Below, in pieces: positions 41,898-53,076 of a stretch of DNA of 64,000 nt (positions within the stretch are counted from its first letter, which is position 1; each line of letters begins with the position of its first letter). The stretch lies in contig OZ231126.1 in NCBI GenBank assembly GCA_965153355.1, forward strand, positions 2,046,001 through 2,110,000, given 5' to 3'. This DNA is from Flaccisagitta enflata (lineage: Eukaryota; Chaetognatha; Sagittoidea; Aphragmophora). The notes below the pieces were generated by a model, which saw only the letters and a list, made by a program, of their open reading frames with translations, made no database searches and was not told the origin of the DNA. The position numbers and the translations under genes were made by a program.

Positions 41898-42089
41898 CAA
41901 GGCCGGATACATCGCTACTCCAGTCGTGTGCGGGTGGGCAGGAGCCATATTTGAGGCCACGAGGCCATTTGGGCAGGGGCAGTGAGGTCATACTACAAGA
42001 TTCATAAAAAATAAAATGTGAACGACAAACTTACAGACTCTGATCGACCAATGGACAAAGCGGGGTGTAGATTTGCGTAGCACGCGACT
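41898..42089 (-). mobile_element. Two-hairpin element, tag type II
   Basis: CAAGGCCGGATACA at the left, tag AGTCGTGTGC, and hairpin GCGTAGCACGCGACT at the right. Confidence 0.82.
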
Positions 42090-42095
42090 AAATAA

Positions 42096-42257
42096 CAAGG
42101 CCGGATACACGTCTGCCCCAGTCGCATGCAGAAATTCACTAGGCAGGAGCAATGTGGTAAAAAAATATAATTCATGAATAAAGTAAAATTGTTACTGACA
42201 GAACAACAAACTGACCAACTGACCGACCGATGGAAGGACGGACAAAGTTTTTCTTAA
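42096..42257 (-). mobile_element. Two-hairpin element, 5' hairpin lost
   Basis: CAAGGCCGGATACACG, tag AGTCGCATGC, GACC repeats and GGACAAAG; the hairpin end is missing. Begins 6 bp from the previous element. Confidence 0.7.
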
Positions 42258-42708
42258 ATTCATAGGTAAAATTAGCCTTTCAAAAGAGTTTCTTTTTTGT
42301 TTTTTTGTTTTGTTTTTTTTTTTTTGTTGTATGGCAAATTGGCAAGTTACCAGAAATTCTAAAATTTCTAGTGGTGAAAGATTGACACCATAAGGGAACT
42401 TCAACGCCATGTATCTTCAATTCTCACGAAATGACTAAAGTCTTTGTTTTCACCCTGATTTTATTCTTTTTAGATTTGGAATTACAATGATCTACGACCG
42501 TTTCTTTCCTTTTCTCCAGAATTTTCGTTTATGACCTCAAGAAAGGCCATATCGCTCATTTCTTCATTGAGTTTTCAGGGCTGGATTGATTTTTAAGCTG
42601 CTACGTCATTCTTTCGTATAGCGCAGCCATTCCTTCCTTTGGTCGTGATTGAATATGTTACGTCAGTCCTTTGTTCACTTATTTGCAAACATAGAAGTGC
42701 TATATCTA
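42258..42708. other. Spacer with poly-T
   Basis: T-rich run at 42,290-42,326; otherwise no support for genes. Confidence 0.35.
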
Positions 42709-42790
42709 AGTGCGCTTACGCACCTCAATAACCGGTCTTGTTTGTCCGTTGGTTGAACGGTCAGTTGGTTGGTCCGTCACGCAAATGTTT
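42709..42790 (+). mobile_element. Possible two-hairpin element 5' end, tag AGTGCGCTTA
   Basis: AGTGCG-CTTA-CGCACCT hairpin, CAATAACCGG, then GTCCGTTGG repeats, as in the family's 5' region. No matching 3' tag found in the next ~250 bp. Confidence 0.45.
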
Positions 42791-43009
42791 GACAATCCAC
42801 ACAACGCACCAATTGGCCTATATGGCCGATATTTGAGGGCGTTGTTCTCATCCTTAACTACCAATTTCAATCGGCGTATTTTTAGATACATCCTCGCTCC
42901 TCTATGACATGTCCGTTTGTTGGTCACACAAACATCCGACTTCCAAAATCTGAGGTTCTGTCAACAGAAAAGCAGTCAGCCTCTTAATTCTTTCGTACAT
43001 TTGATCATT

Positions 43010-43172
43010 CTTTCAATCATTCAAGCATTAGTTTATTCATTCATTCGTTCATTTATTAGTTCATTCATTCATTCATTCATTCATTCATTCATTCATTCAT
43101 TCATTCATTCATTCATACATTCATTCATTCATTCATTGATTCATTCATTCAATTATTCATTCATTCATAGAA
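43010..43172. repeat. (ATTC)n microsatellite
   Basis: About 35 imperfect ATTC tetramers. Confidence 0.93.
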
Positions 43173-43423
43173 TCGTTCATTCATAAGAAACGTTCTTAAA
43201 ATGAAAAAAAGGGTTATAAAGAAAAAAAGAATATTTTTCCGTTTTATTTTCGGTTTTCTCAAATCTCGATAAGCATGAGCTGTAACATGGGATTTTTCAT
43301 AAACGAAAATTCCGCTTCCAAACGAAAAATCCATTGTAATTCGCACTCGATTCAGGGTGTTTTCCGTTCTCTCTCTGCATACCCTTTCTTACATCCATTA
43401 CCTCATCTTTCCTTTGATTTTCT

Positions 43424-43830
43424 TTTGTTTGTTTGTTTGTTTGTTTGTTTGTTTGTTTGCTTCTTTGTTTCTTTCTTTTTTTCTTCTTTTTTTCTTTCTG
43501 TTTTTCTTCTTTTTTTCTTTTTTTCTTTTTTTCTTTTTTTTTTTTTCTTTTTTTCTTTTTTTCTTTTTTTCTTTTTTTCTTTTTTTCTTTTTTTCTTTTT
43601 TTCTTTTTTTCTTTTTTTCTTTTTTTCTTTTTTTCTTTTTTTCTTTTTTTCTTTTTTTCTTTTTTTCTTTTTTTCTTTTTTTCTTTTTTTCTTTTTTTCT
43701 TTTTTTCTTTTTTTCTTTTTTTCTTTTTTTCTTTTTTTCTTTTTTTCTTTTTTTCTTTCTTTCTTTTTTTCTTTTTATCTTTTTTTCTTTTTTTTTCTTT
43801 TTTTCTTTCTTTCTTTCTTTCTTTCTGTTT
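43424..43830. repeat. (GTTT)n then (CTTTTTTT)n microsatellite
   Basis: Short GTTT array followed by ~35 copies of an 8-bp CTTTTTTT unit. Poly-Lys/Phe frames across it are artefacts. Confidence 0.95.
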
Positions 43831-44061
43831 TCCATTTCTACTTCCTAGTTTTTTCCCCGTTTCCCTTCTTTTTTTTATGTCTTCCTTTCTCTCTTTTTTT
43901 CTTTCCATTGTTTTCTTTCTTTCATCATTTCCATTTTTCGTCCTTCACCTAATCCTTTTCTCTCTCTTCCTATTTTCCTTGTTCTCTCTGTTAGTTTCTT
44001 TGTCTTTTTTCTCTTTTTTTTTCGTCGTTTCTCATTTTCTTCTTTTTTTCTCTCTCTTTTT

Positions 44062-44306
44062 AGTCGCTGCCTAGCGACTCTATAAGAGGGTGTGTCCCTT
44101 GGTAGGTCTGTCTGTCTGAATGTCTGTCTGAATGAAATAGGAAAATTTTGATGACGCCAAATCGACTGAAAAACGGATTTCTGACCATCACAGCTCCTGC
44201 CTGGCGTCAATACAGCCCGCGCCCAATTACATACCGCCCCTGCCCACCCGCATTACTGCCCCTGCCCACCAGCAGCGACTACGGATTGGCCGTGTATCCG
44301 GCCTTG
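44062..44306 (+). mobile_element. Two-hairpin element, tag AGTCGCTGCC
   Basis: 5' hairpin AGTCGCT-GCC-TAGCGACT after a T-run; distal tag AGCAGCGACT (9 of 10 complementary), then GGCCGTGTATCCGGCCTTG. Tag type IV. Confidence 0.87.
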
Positions 44307-44319
44307 TTTGATTTCACAA

Positions 44320-44935
44320 AAGTTTGGAGAGCGGGAAATGCGGGAGCGGGAGTTGCGGAAGCGGGAGCTGCGGGTGCGAGAGGAGCGGGAGCGGGAGAAG
44401 CGGGAGTTGCAGAAGAGGGAGGAGCGGGAGTTGCGGGAGCGGGAGGAGCGGGAGTTGCGGGAGTTGCGGGAGCGGGAGTTGCGGGAGCGGGAGGAGCGGG
44501 AGTTGCGGGAGCGGGAGGAGCGGGAGTTGCGGGAGCGGGAGGAGCAGGAGGAGCGGGAGTTGCGGGAGCAGGAGGAGTGGGAGTTACGGGAGCGGGAGGA
44601 GCGGGAGTTGCGGGAGCGGGATTGGCGGAATAGCCGGATGGGCGGAATAGCCGGATGAGCGGAATAGCGGGAGGGCAGAAGTAGCAGCAGTGGGGGAGAG
44701 CAGGATTGGCGGGAGAGTTGAAAAGTGCGAGAGGTTGAAGATTGGGAGTAGCAGGAAAGAGGAAGTTGCAGAACAGGCGGGAATTACAGAAGAGGAGTCT
44801 GGGGAGTGGCAAGAGAGAAGTTAGAGGAAATAAGTGGCGAGGAATGGACCGGGAAGAAAGGAGTCGAAAGCCAGAAGTGGCTGGAGAGATAGCCGGGAGT
44901 GAAAGTCTAGCGGGAGTAGCATATTGCCGCATTGG
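44320..44935. repeat. GGGAGCGGGAGTTGC minisatellite (GA-rich)
   Basis: About 330 bp of regular 12-15 bp units and ~280 bp of degenerate units. It is the reverse complement of the 38,650 array in composition and unit structure. Begins directly after a two-hairpin element. Confidence 0.9.
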
Positions 44936-44984
44936 TTACACCTAAAAATTTGGGTAGGCCACAAACTGACCAAGGGTGCAGAAG

Positions 44985-45213
44985 AGGCGTTACGGATGGA
45001 CGGACGGACCTGACGGACGATGGGCGGACAGACAGACAGACAGACAGACAGACATACAGACAGACAGACAGACAGACGGACGGACGGTCAGAAAGAAGGA
45101 AGGAAGGAAGGAGGGAAGGAAGGAAGGAAGGACGGATGGACAGACGGACAGAAGGATGGACGGACGGACGGGCGGACAGACAAACCCTGTTATAGAGATG
45201 CGATGACGGATCT
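44985..45213 (-). mobile_element. Two-hairpin element 5' part, tag AGATCCGTCA
   Basis: Hairpin AGATCCG-TCAT-CGCATCT (imperfect) at the right, CTCTATAACAGG and long (GGAC/ACAG/GGAA)n interior. The 3' tag and hairpin were not found. Confidence 0.6.
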
Positions 45214-45431
45214 AATCCTTCATCTGCATACACAAAAAAATTGAGGGGGAATTCTTACAATTAGCTCTCTGCGCTCTGCGCTCGACCCTTCGTCATGCGA
45301 ATAACAGTTACTTCAAATCGTGAAACAATATGTACAGGTCTCATTTGTGAGCGAGTTCCGGTCCGCGATCAACTTACCATCAAAGACTAAACATGCAAAC
45401 ATGAGCAGTTAAATTCCCCTTTTGTTTGTAG

Positions 45432-45504
45432 GAAGCATCAAAAGTTTCGCGGTTTGGCCGTCGACGCCGACGCTGTTTGCCTCGTCTCTGCTACGCTTCA
45501 AAGG
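45432..45504 (+). CDS. Candidate exon upstream of (GTTT)n
   Basis: Acceptor TTTGTAG; frame EASKVSRFGRRRRCLPRLCY, basic and Cys-containing. The donor is unclear (possibly GCAAGT). Low support on its own. Confidence 0.25.
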
Positions 45505-45518
45505 GCAAGTTGAAATTT

Positions 45519-45667
45519 GTTTGTTTGTTTGTTTGTTTGTTTGTTTGTTTGTTTGTTTGTTTGTGTTTGTTTGTTTGTTTAATTGTTTGCTTGTTTGTTT
45601 GTTTGTTTGTTTGTTTGTTTGTTTGTTTGTTTGTTTGTTTCTTTTTTTCTTTGTTTCTTTCTTTTTT

Positions 45668-45755
<88 letters not shown>

Positions 45756-45833
45756 TTTTTTCGTTCTTTCTTTCTTTCTTTCTTTATTTCTTTCTTTCTT
45801 GTTTTCTTTCTTGCTTTCTTTCTTTCTTTCTTT

Positions 45834-45900
<67 letters not shown>

Positions 45901-45968
45901 TCTTTCCTTCATTCATTTATTCAATCATTCATCCATTCATTCCTTCATTCATTCATTCATTTATTCTT
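45519..45968. repeat. Serial tetranucleotide microsatellites GTTT, CTTT, GCTT, ATTC
   Basis: Four tetramer arrays follow one another without spacers: GTTT to ~45,646, CTTT to ~45,834, GCTT to ~45,897, ATTC to ~45,966. Confidence 0.96.
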
Positions 45969-46091
45969 TCTTTTTTTTCTTTCTTATAAATGACTCTTTC
46001 TTTGTGCGTTTCTTTGTTTATTCGTTTTTCTGCTGCTTTCCCCCGCCCCCTTTGCTCTGTCTCTCTCTCATTCTGTCTTCCTTTTTTGCAG

Positions 46092-46147
46092 GAAGCTATA
46101 TCCAAGTGTAGTAGTATACCCCAAGCATCTCACTTAATCCAGATTTC
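46092..46147 (+). CDS. Candidate short exon
   Basis: Acceptor TTTTTTGCAG and possible donor GTTAGT. Frame EAISKCSSIPQASHLIQI. Its end phase does not match the next exon, so either the donor or the exon is wrong. Confidence 0.2.
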
Positions 46148-46395
46148 GTTAGTAAAATTTAGTGAAACAAAATTCTCGCCTTTTTGTTCCATTGTACATT
46201 CAAGAAAGCTGATTTCATTTATCCTGATATGACTGATCAAGATCCGAGTATTAAATCGTGACTGCTTTCTTCAGAGTAGCCAGTAGCCACCATCATCTAG
46301 TTGCTAATTACTCTTGAAATTATTCTGTTGATCAAATTCATCGCATTTATTCAAGCAAACACATCCAAGTGAATCAACTAACCTCGTTCTTGTAG

Positions 46396-46518
46396 GAATA
46401 TTCTGTGATTGACACCGAAATGGAGAGACCCACGACTCCATGCAATAGCAGTTGTGCTGAATTGCCTAGTTTGCCAGTCCTGCCCGCAATTCCAGATTCC
46501 AAAAATTTAACCGAAAGA
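46396..46518 (+). CDS. Internal exon, phase 0, perfect GTAAGT donor
   Basis: Acceptor TTCTTGTAG; 41 codons, phase 0 at both borders. Encodes EYSVIDTEMERPTTPCNSSC and a Pro/Leu-rich part ending in SKNLTER. Splices in frame to 46856. The protein family is unknown; composition suggests an extracellular or linker segment. Confidence 0.55.
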
Positions 46519-46855
46519 GTAAGTCTGTTTAGTTGATTTAAAACGCTTCATTTACATAACGTTTTTTGATCATTTGTAACTGTGATTTTGAAAGAGTAAT
46601 CTTTCTAATCCCCTATTGATCAATGATCATGTTGTCTGTAACTCGTTTCACAGCGTTGATAACAAACAGGCCTGACTAATGACAGAATATCCTAATCAGG
46701 AGTAAAAACCTAACCTATTTAACACTTTTGTTTAATGAATAATGAATTTTAATGATCCCTTTCTTTTTCGTCATGTATGTATAACAGTTTCAACTAAAAA
46801 ACATTGATTCCTTCCGTCTTAATTTACTATTCATTAACCATTTGGCGCCAAACAG

Positions 46856-46906
46856 GATTATGGTCTGATGCTTCCTTTAATGCAAGACTCTAACTTGAGT
46901 CTTCAG
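46856..46906 (+). CDS. Internal microexon (17 codons), phase 0
   Basis: Acceptor CCAAACAG and donor GTAATC frame DYGLMLPLMQDSNLSLQ. It follows the 46396 exon in phase. No continuation found before the retrotransposon palindrome at 47,141. Confidence 0.48.
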
Positions 46907-47140
46907 GTAATCAAGTTGAGATTGAAGTGCTAAAAACTGTAATGGACTGATTTTGTTTTGATTACGCTGCAAACTCAGGTTTATGGGGTTTTGGCATCTG
47001 TGATTGTTGTATGGAAAATTAAACTTAAGGTTTAAGGTGACGTGAGGGCAATGGGGTCATGTGTGTCAAATATTAGTGGTGACTGAGTTTGAGACCATAA
47101 CGCTGACTCAAGATGGGGCTATTGATTATAAAATGATCGC

Positions 47141-49113
47141 TATAAGTTACGCCCACGAGTTTCAACTGGCACTGTCTATGAGCGTCTATCTGACTGACGA
47201 CTTGTGGTGAAAGAAAGTTGGCCGATTGGAAAATAGGAAGGCGATCGTCTCGTTTATTCCATAAAAAGTTCAACAACTGAAGAGAGGGGGAAAAATGAAA
47301 GGGAAAGTGGGCATTAATTGTGATCAGCAAACGCAAAAGATAACATGAAATCGAGATAGGACACAATAAAGGACAGAAACAGCACATGACAACATGTTCA
47401 TCTTCTTCAGAGCCCATGCCACCTGATAATACCTGCCCCTGCCCCGGCCCATCCCATTAAATTCATCCATATCATCCCTATAGCAAGCTGATCGGGCAAG
47501 CGATAAAAACCATACTAAAATCCGGCGATAAAAATGCAAAAGGGCAAAAGACAAAATAACAGACCGGAGGACAAAATAAAAAACAACGATAATAAAAGCA
47601 AACACGCGTCTATAAAACTTACTTTTAGGCCCACTTTCGTTGGTTTCAACCCACAGTCTGTCGAAGTCAAATTAACGTTAATTGTCCGTTCATTAGTTTA
47701 TCTGCAATAAAAAGATGAGAGATTATTGAAATTAGTGAATTCCAAGGGCGCATTCAAACGATCACGAAAAATCAATCAATCACTTTAAGAAGCAATGCCG
47801 CAAATAAATAAAATCAATCAATCCAAAAATTGGATGATACGAAAGACGAGATACGTATGTTCGCCTACGTAATAAAAACAAATGGCACAAAATACAAGGC
47901 GCAACCATATGGTTACCCATCTAGCGTTCAATATAAAAAATGGCGAGAAACAAAAGACGCGGCATTGAATAATCGAAGAAGAGAAAAAGCCAAAAGCACG
48001 CAAAAGAGACAAAAGCACACATACCTAAGGACGGACGGACATACATTTCTAACATTCTGCCCCATTTTTGGAATTTCACGAATTTCAAAAATCCGACATC
48101 AAGTTTCCAGTCGGGGAAACCCTACTAAAAAACCGATACTACCTTCCTTAAAAAAAAATTTACATAGACACAAACCCCCGCCCCTCCCCCCCCGTCCACC
48201 GCCTCTTACATCCCCACCCTAACTATCAACAGATCGACGACTGCACGAATGATGATTCCGTCCGGAAAGGATCACCAGCAATTTGCAACGATCAAACAAT
48301 GACGACGCGGATGGAGACGAGGCGGCGACGAGAGGTTGAGGCGCCCGGTCTGAAAAAAAGTTAAAGGGAAGGGGGGGGAAAGGGGAACGGCCCATGGAGC
48401 ACTCCAAGGCCTGGGATTTGACTTGAGAGTGGAAAATGATAAAGACACATTGTAACATGTCATACGAAAGTATTTATTCGTAATAATGACTAAAAAGACC
48501 ATGTCTAAAACAAACACAACAAATTTACATGTTCCATGGAACCAAACAAAACAAGACAAAATAAATAAGTTACTAACTATATATAAAAACGAATCTGTAA
48601 GGGAAAAACAAATTAGTAAGTATCATGGAACGACCTACATCACCTGCGCCTTCTCCATTACAGAGACGCGCGGGATCATTCCGGGAAGCTCCAACACCTC
48701 ACAATCCGTGGGCGAAAGGCGATAAATGATGTCGCCAACGGCATCAGCATCGAAAGGCGCAGGTGGTGCAGCCGTCTGAGAATGCATCCTCCTTGACGCG
48801 AAGCATAAGAAAGAGAGAACCGGGGCAGATTGATTAGCAAAGTTCTTATCGGTACACAGATTCAAATTTACAACAAAAACTCAACCTCAACCCTTCCTAA
48901 ACCATGAAACTTACGCGGGCGTTTTTCGCCAGGCCCCGGGGCGGACGTCATTCCCACGCCCCGGGTAGCGCCCCCGACTTGGCCGGCCTGTCCATCGATG
49001 GGATGAGGATGTGAAGGTGGAATACGATCCTCAGCGAATGGCGGCGCTCTCCACGCCATGTTGCAAATTGGTAGTTAAATTGAACAGCAACTGGGCGTGG
49101 CACCAATCAGCGT
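47141..49113 (-). other. 3' region of left BEL/Pao arm
   Basis: Non-coding sequence beyond the third ORF, matched almost throughout by 56338-58455 in the right arm. GT-rich and CCCCGCCCC blocks; no ORF conserved between the two arms beyond 49114 was seen. Confidence 0.5.
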
Positions 49114-51221
49114 TTAGCTGGCGGTCTGATTTTTCCAAGGCCTGGTTCGATTTTTCTTATTCCCAGGCTTGGGAGCGTCTTTTTGCGACAGGATCTGCTG
49201 ACCGACTTTTTCTGCTGGAGAAGACGCAGGAGGTGGAGATGCTGCATCGCAATTCGGCGCCAGTCGAAATTTCGGACGTACAGCGGACGCAGTTTTAAAG
49301 TCGACGGCCATAGCCGCCTTTGCGCGTTCCACCGCTTCCTCTTTCTTCTTAGCCTTCATCGCACAGGCCTGCTTCTCCTTTTCAAGCTGCTTCTCCAGTT
49401 CCACGACTCGCTTATTGCCTTTGACCACCTCATTGTCCGCAGCCATTGCTGCTCGACGAGCATCGTCTCTCTCCTTTTGGATATTGCGACGAATCCTCTC
49501 GTCTAAGACTTGACGAGCCGCTTCAACTCGTTGACGCGGCGGAAGCGACGCGAAGAAGTCTTTTGGAAGCCTTGATGCTAAATTCTTCACCACCCCCAAT
49601 GGAGCATTTGAGGTCAGTAAAGAGGCTTCTCGTAGCAATGACTCGGCGATGTGGTGTCCATGCGCAGGATCAAAGGCTGGATCCGACGGGGGAGGCGGGT
49701 TCTGCACTTGCTGCAGACCTTGGGCAGACTCGGTTTGCTGACGAGGCGCTACACCAGCTTTAACAGATGCTGAAGCACCGCCAACTAGTTCGCTTCCTAC
49801 CGCTGCTTTTGATGGCTGCGAGTGAAAGGAAGACGCTCCCGTCTGCTGACCAGAGACTTGAGGTTTAACAGCGGACGCCCGAAGCACCGCAAGAGAACCT
49901 CCTTGGTTGCTGCTTTGTGCTTCTTCCTAGCTCTCTTGGTCTTCTTCCCCTTTGCTGCCGCTGCCCCAGGCGCCTGATCCAGCTTCTGGGTTGCTGCCAA
50001 CGTTGCCGTCGACGAACCGCTTGAAGCTTCTCCTTGGCCTTTGGGCGTTACTGCTGCAGGGGGCGCGCCTGGAGGCGCTTTGAAGGGGCCTTTGCTTTTG
50101 GAATTTGGCCCTTTTGTTGACCTCGGCACATTGCGCGTTTGTGGAGTCTTTCCCCGACGTGATCTCTTCGACTGTTGTGAGGGAGTGACGTCACGAGGAC
50201 CCTGTTGCTGCTGATTTGGGGGATGAACCAATCCAGGGCGCGATTGACGACTTCCTGATGCTGTAGAGTGAATTGCCGCTGATGTAGCTGCGGCTGCGTC
50301 GAGCACGAATACCGCTGGTGGAGTTGCGGAAGCGCCGACGGAAGTTGCACCAGGAGGCTTCGGAGCCGCATTCTTCCTCTTCGTCGCTTGGACCATGCGA
50401 CGAACCTCCTTATCATGCTCCCTCCTTCTCTTATTGCTTTGGATTTTGCGCTCCAGAGTCTCCGAGCCAAGCTCTGTTTGATTAGCCGATGAGTGCATGA
50501 GAGTTTGTTTGTTGCAGCATACCGAAAGTTTTTCAAACTCTTTGAAGAGGAGAGATACTCCGACGTCCGGACTGATGATACGATACCACCAACGCGCCTG
50601 CATCCGTTGGTGCTTCTCTTCCGGCGTCGCAGTGTCCACTTCCGGGTCAATGTCTTTCTCCACCGCCTCCCCATTCACCAACACCTCCTCCTCTGTTTCC
50701 ATCCCCTCCTCCTCCACTCTTGCTCCATCATTGACCGATCTCTCTCTCTCTTCGCCCCCGCTGCGTTGACGTGCAGCTGCAGACGCTTGATCGCGAGACG
50801 CTGGGCGACCGAAATCAAGGCAAAATTGGCGAGGCGATGGGGGCAAATCCGATGATGATGACGCTCGCCCGCGGAAGTGTGGATAAGTCCGTCGGGCGGC
50901 CGACTGACGAGATCCGCCGAACCTCCATCTCTGATGACCACCAATGGAGGAAGCGACGCGGGGTCAACGTGGTGCTGATGGCTGTTGATTTTATTTACCA
51001 ACGATCATCTGTTGACGCTTTATTCGCCATTTTTGCGCTTTCACGACGGAACGTATGTCGCCATTGAAGGCTGCCAACGCGACAGCCTCCTCCCCCGCCC
51101 CGAACGACGCTTCGTGATGCAGATCCTCTCGAGCCGGCCCGTTGAAGAGTCGATGAAGATCCAGCGATCCGTACGACGCCGACACGCCGGTTTCTGCCTC
51201 GAGACGCTGCTGACGGGACAT
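49114..51221 (-). pseudogene. Third ORF of the BEL/Pao element (beyond integrase)
   Basis: A short frame beginning MSRQQRLEAETG (51221-50991, 76 codons) ends at a donor-like GGTAAAT. It is followed by a frame at 50846-49797 with an acidic N-terminal part, WWYRIISPDVGVSLLFKEFE, a Cys pair and a Pro/Gln/Lys-rich region. A frameshift near 49,885 leads to a final 257-codon frame (49887-49114) with a coiled coil (residues ~125-190, KRVVELEKQLEKEKQ) and a basic end. The position, after integrase, is that of env, but there is no signal peptide, fusion-peptide-like or membrane segment. It may instead be a Gag-like gene that lies downstream of an LTR in a rearranged or tandem copy. The right arm keeps a more broken version. 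Confidence 0.6.
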
Positions 51222-51573
51222 CTTGACTTCGACGAGCGAATTTCAAGATGCTAACTGACTTCGTAGATGGAATGACGTCGTCAGCGGAAGCTTTGAAATG
51301 TTCGTAATCGAGAACTGATAATGGTAAGAACGGATTTTGGCACAATAATATGTACATATAGACAGAGCGAATGAATCAGTGTTTTGTGATGTGTGAGTGG
51401 AAATGGACAACATAATTAACAAGAGGAAAGATGAAAGCATGGATAATCAGAACCAAATATGAATAATAACAACTCTTTGTAAATATAACAAGTCAGAGAT
51501 ATCAATCACTCATATCTAGTTACTAATGGACAGGCCCATGCGCCTTTTTCTCTCTCTCAAAACTTAGCGTTTT

Positions 51574-53066
51574 TTATGAGTCCAATTGCCGCACAAGCCT
51601 GCGGCGGTCTTTCGTCACGATCTTTCCATCTTGGCGCCGGATGTGAGCCCTCCGGACATGGGCTGATGATCCCTCGACGCCCATGACACGTCCTAAGCTC
51701 CAATTGTGACGAGGTAGCGTTTCGTCCATGACGATGACCATGTCATCGACCGCAAAGTCTCTCTCAGATCTCGACCATTTACTTCGCGCATGAAGAAGCG
51801 ACAAATATTCGACCCTCCACGATTTCCAAAATGCATCCACACGGTGATTGCACGCCTCCATTGAATTCATGAGTCAAGTCGACCAGAATTGACGCCTTGT
51901 TGCACCAGATCCAGAGGGGCATGGCCGGATGTTGATGGATTGAGGATATGATTCGGCAAGGGCCTCAGAGTCATTTGGATCATCGCGGAGCGCTGTTAGA
52001 GGACGGCGATTGAGAATTCCTTCAACTTCACGACTTGCAGTGTTGAAGGCGCCGATGCGGGAGGATGGCGCCAGCTGAGATGGGGAGGCAAGATGGCGCT
52101 TAAAGAGAGCGACGATTCTCTCCCACACCCCTCCATAGTGGGGTGTTCTCGGCGTGATAAAATCCCACCGAAGGCCGCGCCGCTGCAATTCGGGAGTTGA
52201 CGAGCGGTTCCAAGCTTCCATTTCCTTCTTGAGGATGTTGTTGGCGCTGACTAGATTCGTTCCACAATCTGATGTGAAACGGCGGATTCCTGGGCGCCTT
52301 GCTGCAAAGCGGATGATTGTATTTACTATCGGATCGGCTGACATGTTGAAGAGCAAGTCCACATGGACGGTGCGTGACACGAAACAGGTGAACACTGCGA
52401 TCCACCCCTTGTGATCAGCACGCCTGGCTCATTTTTACCATATGAAATGCCCCCGACGCCCAATCCAGTCTCTGCAAAGACAGGCTACCGGATTGACGCG
52501 GTTTGATGGAAGATTGGCCATTTGCTGATTTGCGTTCTTTTTAAAGTTCTTCTGGCATCTAAAGCACGTGTTGACGACGCTCTTGACGGCCTGAAGACCT
52601 TTGTAATCCACACAAATTGGCGTAATTGGCACAATGTATGCTTTGCACCCGCTTGAAAATCATTATGATGATAATGGCGAATTAATGATTTCACATTCTC
52701 GTCTTTTGGCGGACAGGACGCAGGGAAATTTAGCGTCATGAGAGATGTCGGCATTCTCCAATCGACTGCCGACGCGAGGGATGCCGTCGTCGTCGACGAA
52801 AGGGTTCAGCTTCCGCATCTCCTTGTTCTTTATGATAAAGTCACGACGGCTTTCCGGCTTGAAGACTTTTCCCAATTCCAATTGTTCAAAGACGTCAGAA
52901 TAATGCTGCCGCTGCATTGACTTGACGAGCTGTTTGCGCGCCTCCACTTCCACGTCTTGCGTCACTTCCGGTTTGGGAAGGAGATCCTTTTGTTGCTCGT
53001 GGCTCGCCTTCTTGGATACGCTTCTCCACCTTTTGACTGCGATGAGAACTATGCCGAGCATCCGGC
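51574..53066 (-). pseudogene. BEL/Pao pol 3' part: integrase
   Basis: Minus-strand order: RNase H/integrase linker sequence near the gap; zinc-binding region with VNTCFRCQK; an integrase core with TSDCGTNLVSAN (second catalytic Asp) and PHYGGVWERIVALFK (catalytic Glu region); LNRRPLTAL; then the Pao-type C-terminal domain (FWKSWRVEYLSLLHARSKW, RHNWSLGRVMGVEG, KDRRRLVRQLDS) with a stop at 51,574. The first Asp region is mutated and frames change near 52,400 and 52,650. Upstream RT and protease would lie in the assembly gap or are absent. The motifs fit BEL/Pao, a metazoan superfamily. Confidence 0.88.
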
Positions 53067-53076
53067 NNNNNNNNNN
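53067..53076. other. Assembly gap (10 N)
   Basis: Ten N at the centre of the palindrome. Gap size is unknown, and sequence immediately inside the arms differs: the left has 482 bp more. Confidence 0.99.

Larger units (their letters stand above)
47141..52584 (-). mobile_element. Left arm of BEL/Pao palindrome
   Basis: About 5.4 kb matches 53077-58455 in inverted orientation with clear divergence and indels. The element reads on the minus strand, from integrase towards its 3' region. A polypurine stretch (GAGAGAGAGAAAAAGG) at ~51,548-51,563 follows the pol stop, as expected before a 3' LTR. A second LTR copy is not in the window. Confidence 0.85.

Noticed and set aside
43275-44074. Phe-rich and Lys/Arg-rich ORFs
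   Set aside because: Translation of (CTTTTTTT)n.
44148-44660. Gly/Ala/Val repeat ORF
   Set aside because: Translation of the GGGAGCGGGAGTTGC minisatellite and the preceding mobile element.
45422-46111. Phe/Cys-rich ORF of 229 codons
   Set aside because: Serial tetranucleotide repeats; only the first ~25 codons may be an exon.
49114-51221. Env gene of an errantivirus-like element
   Set aside because: No signal peptide, cleavage site or membrane anchor seen; kept only as a third ORF of unknown role.
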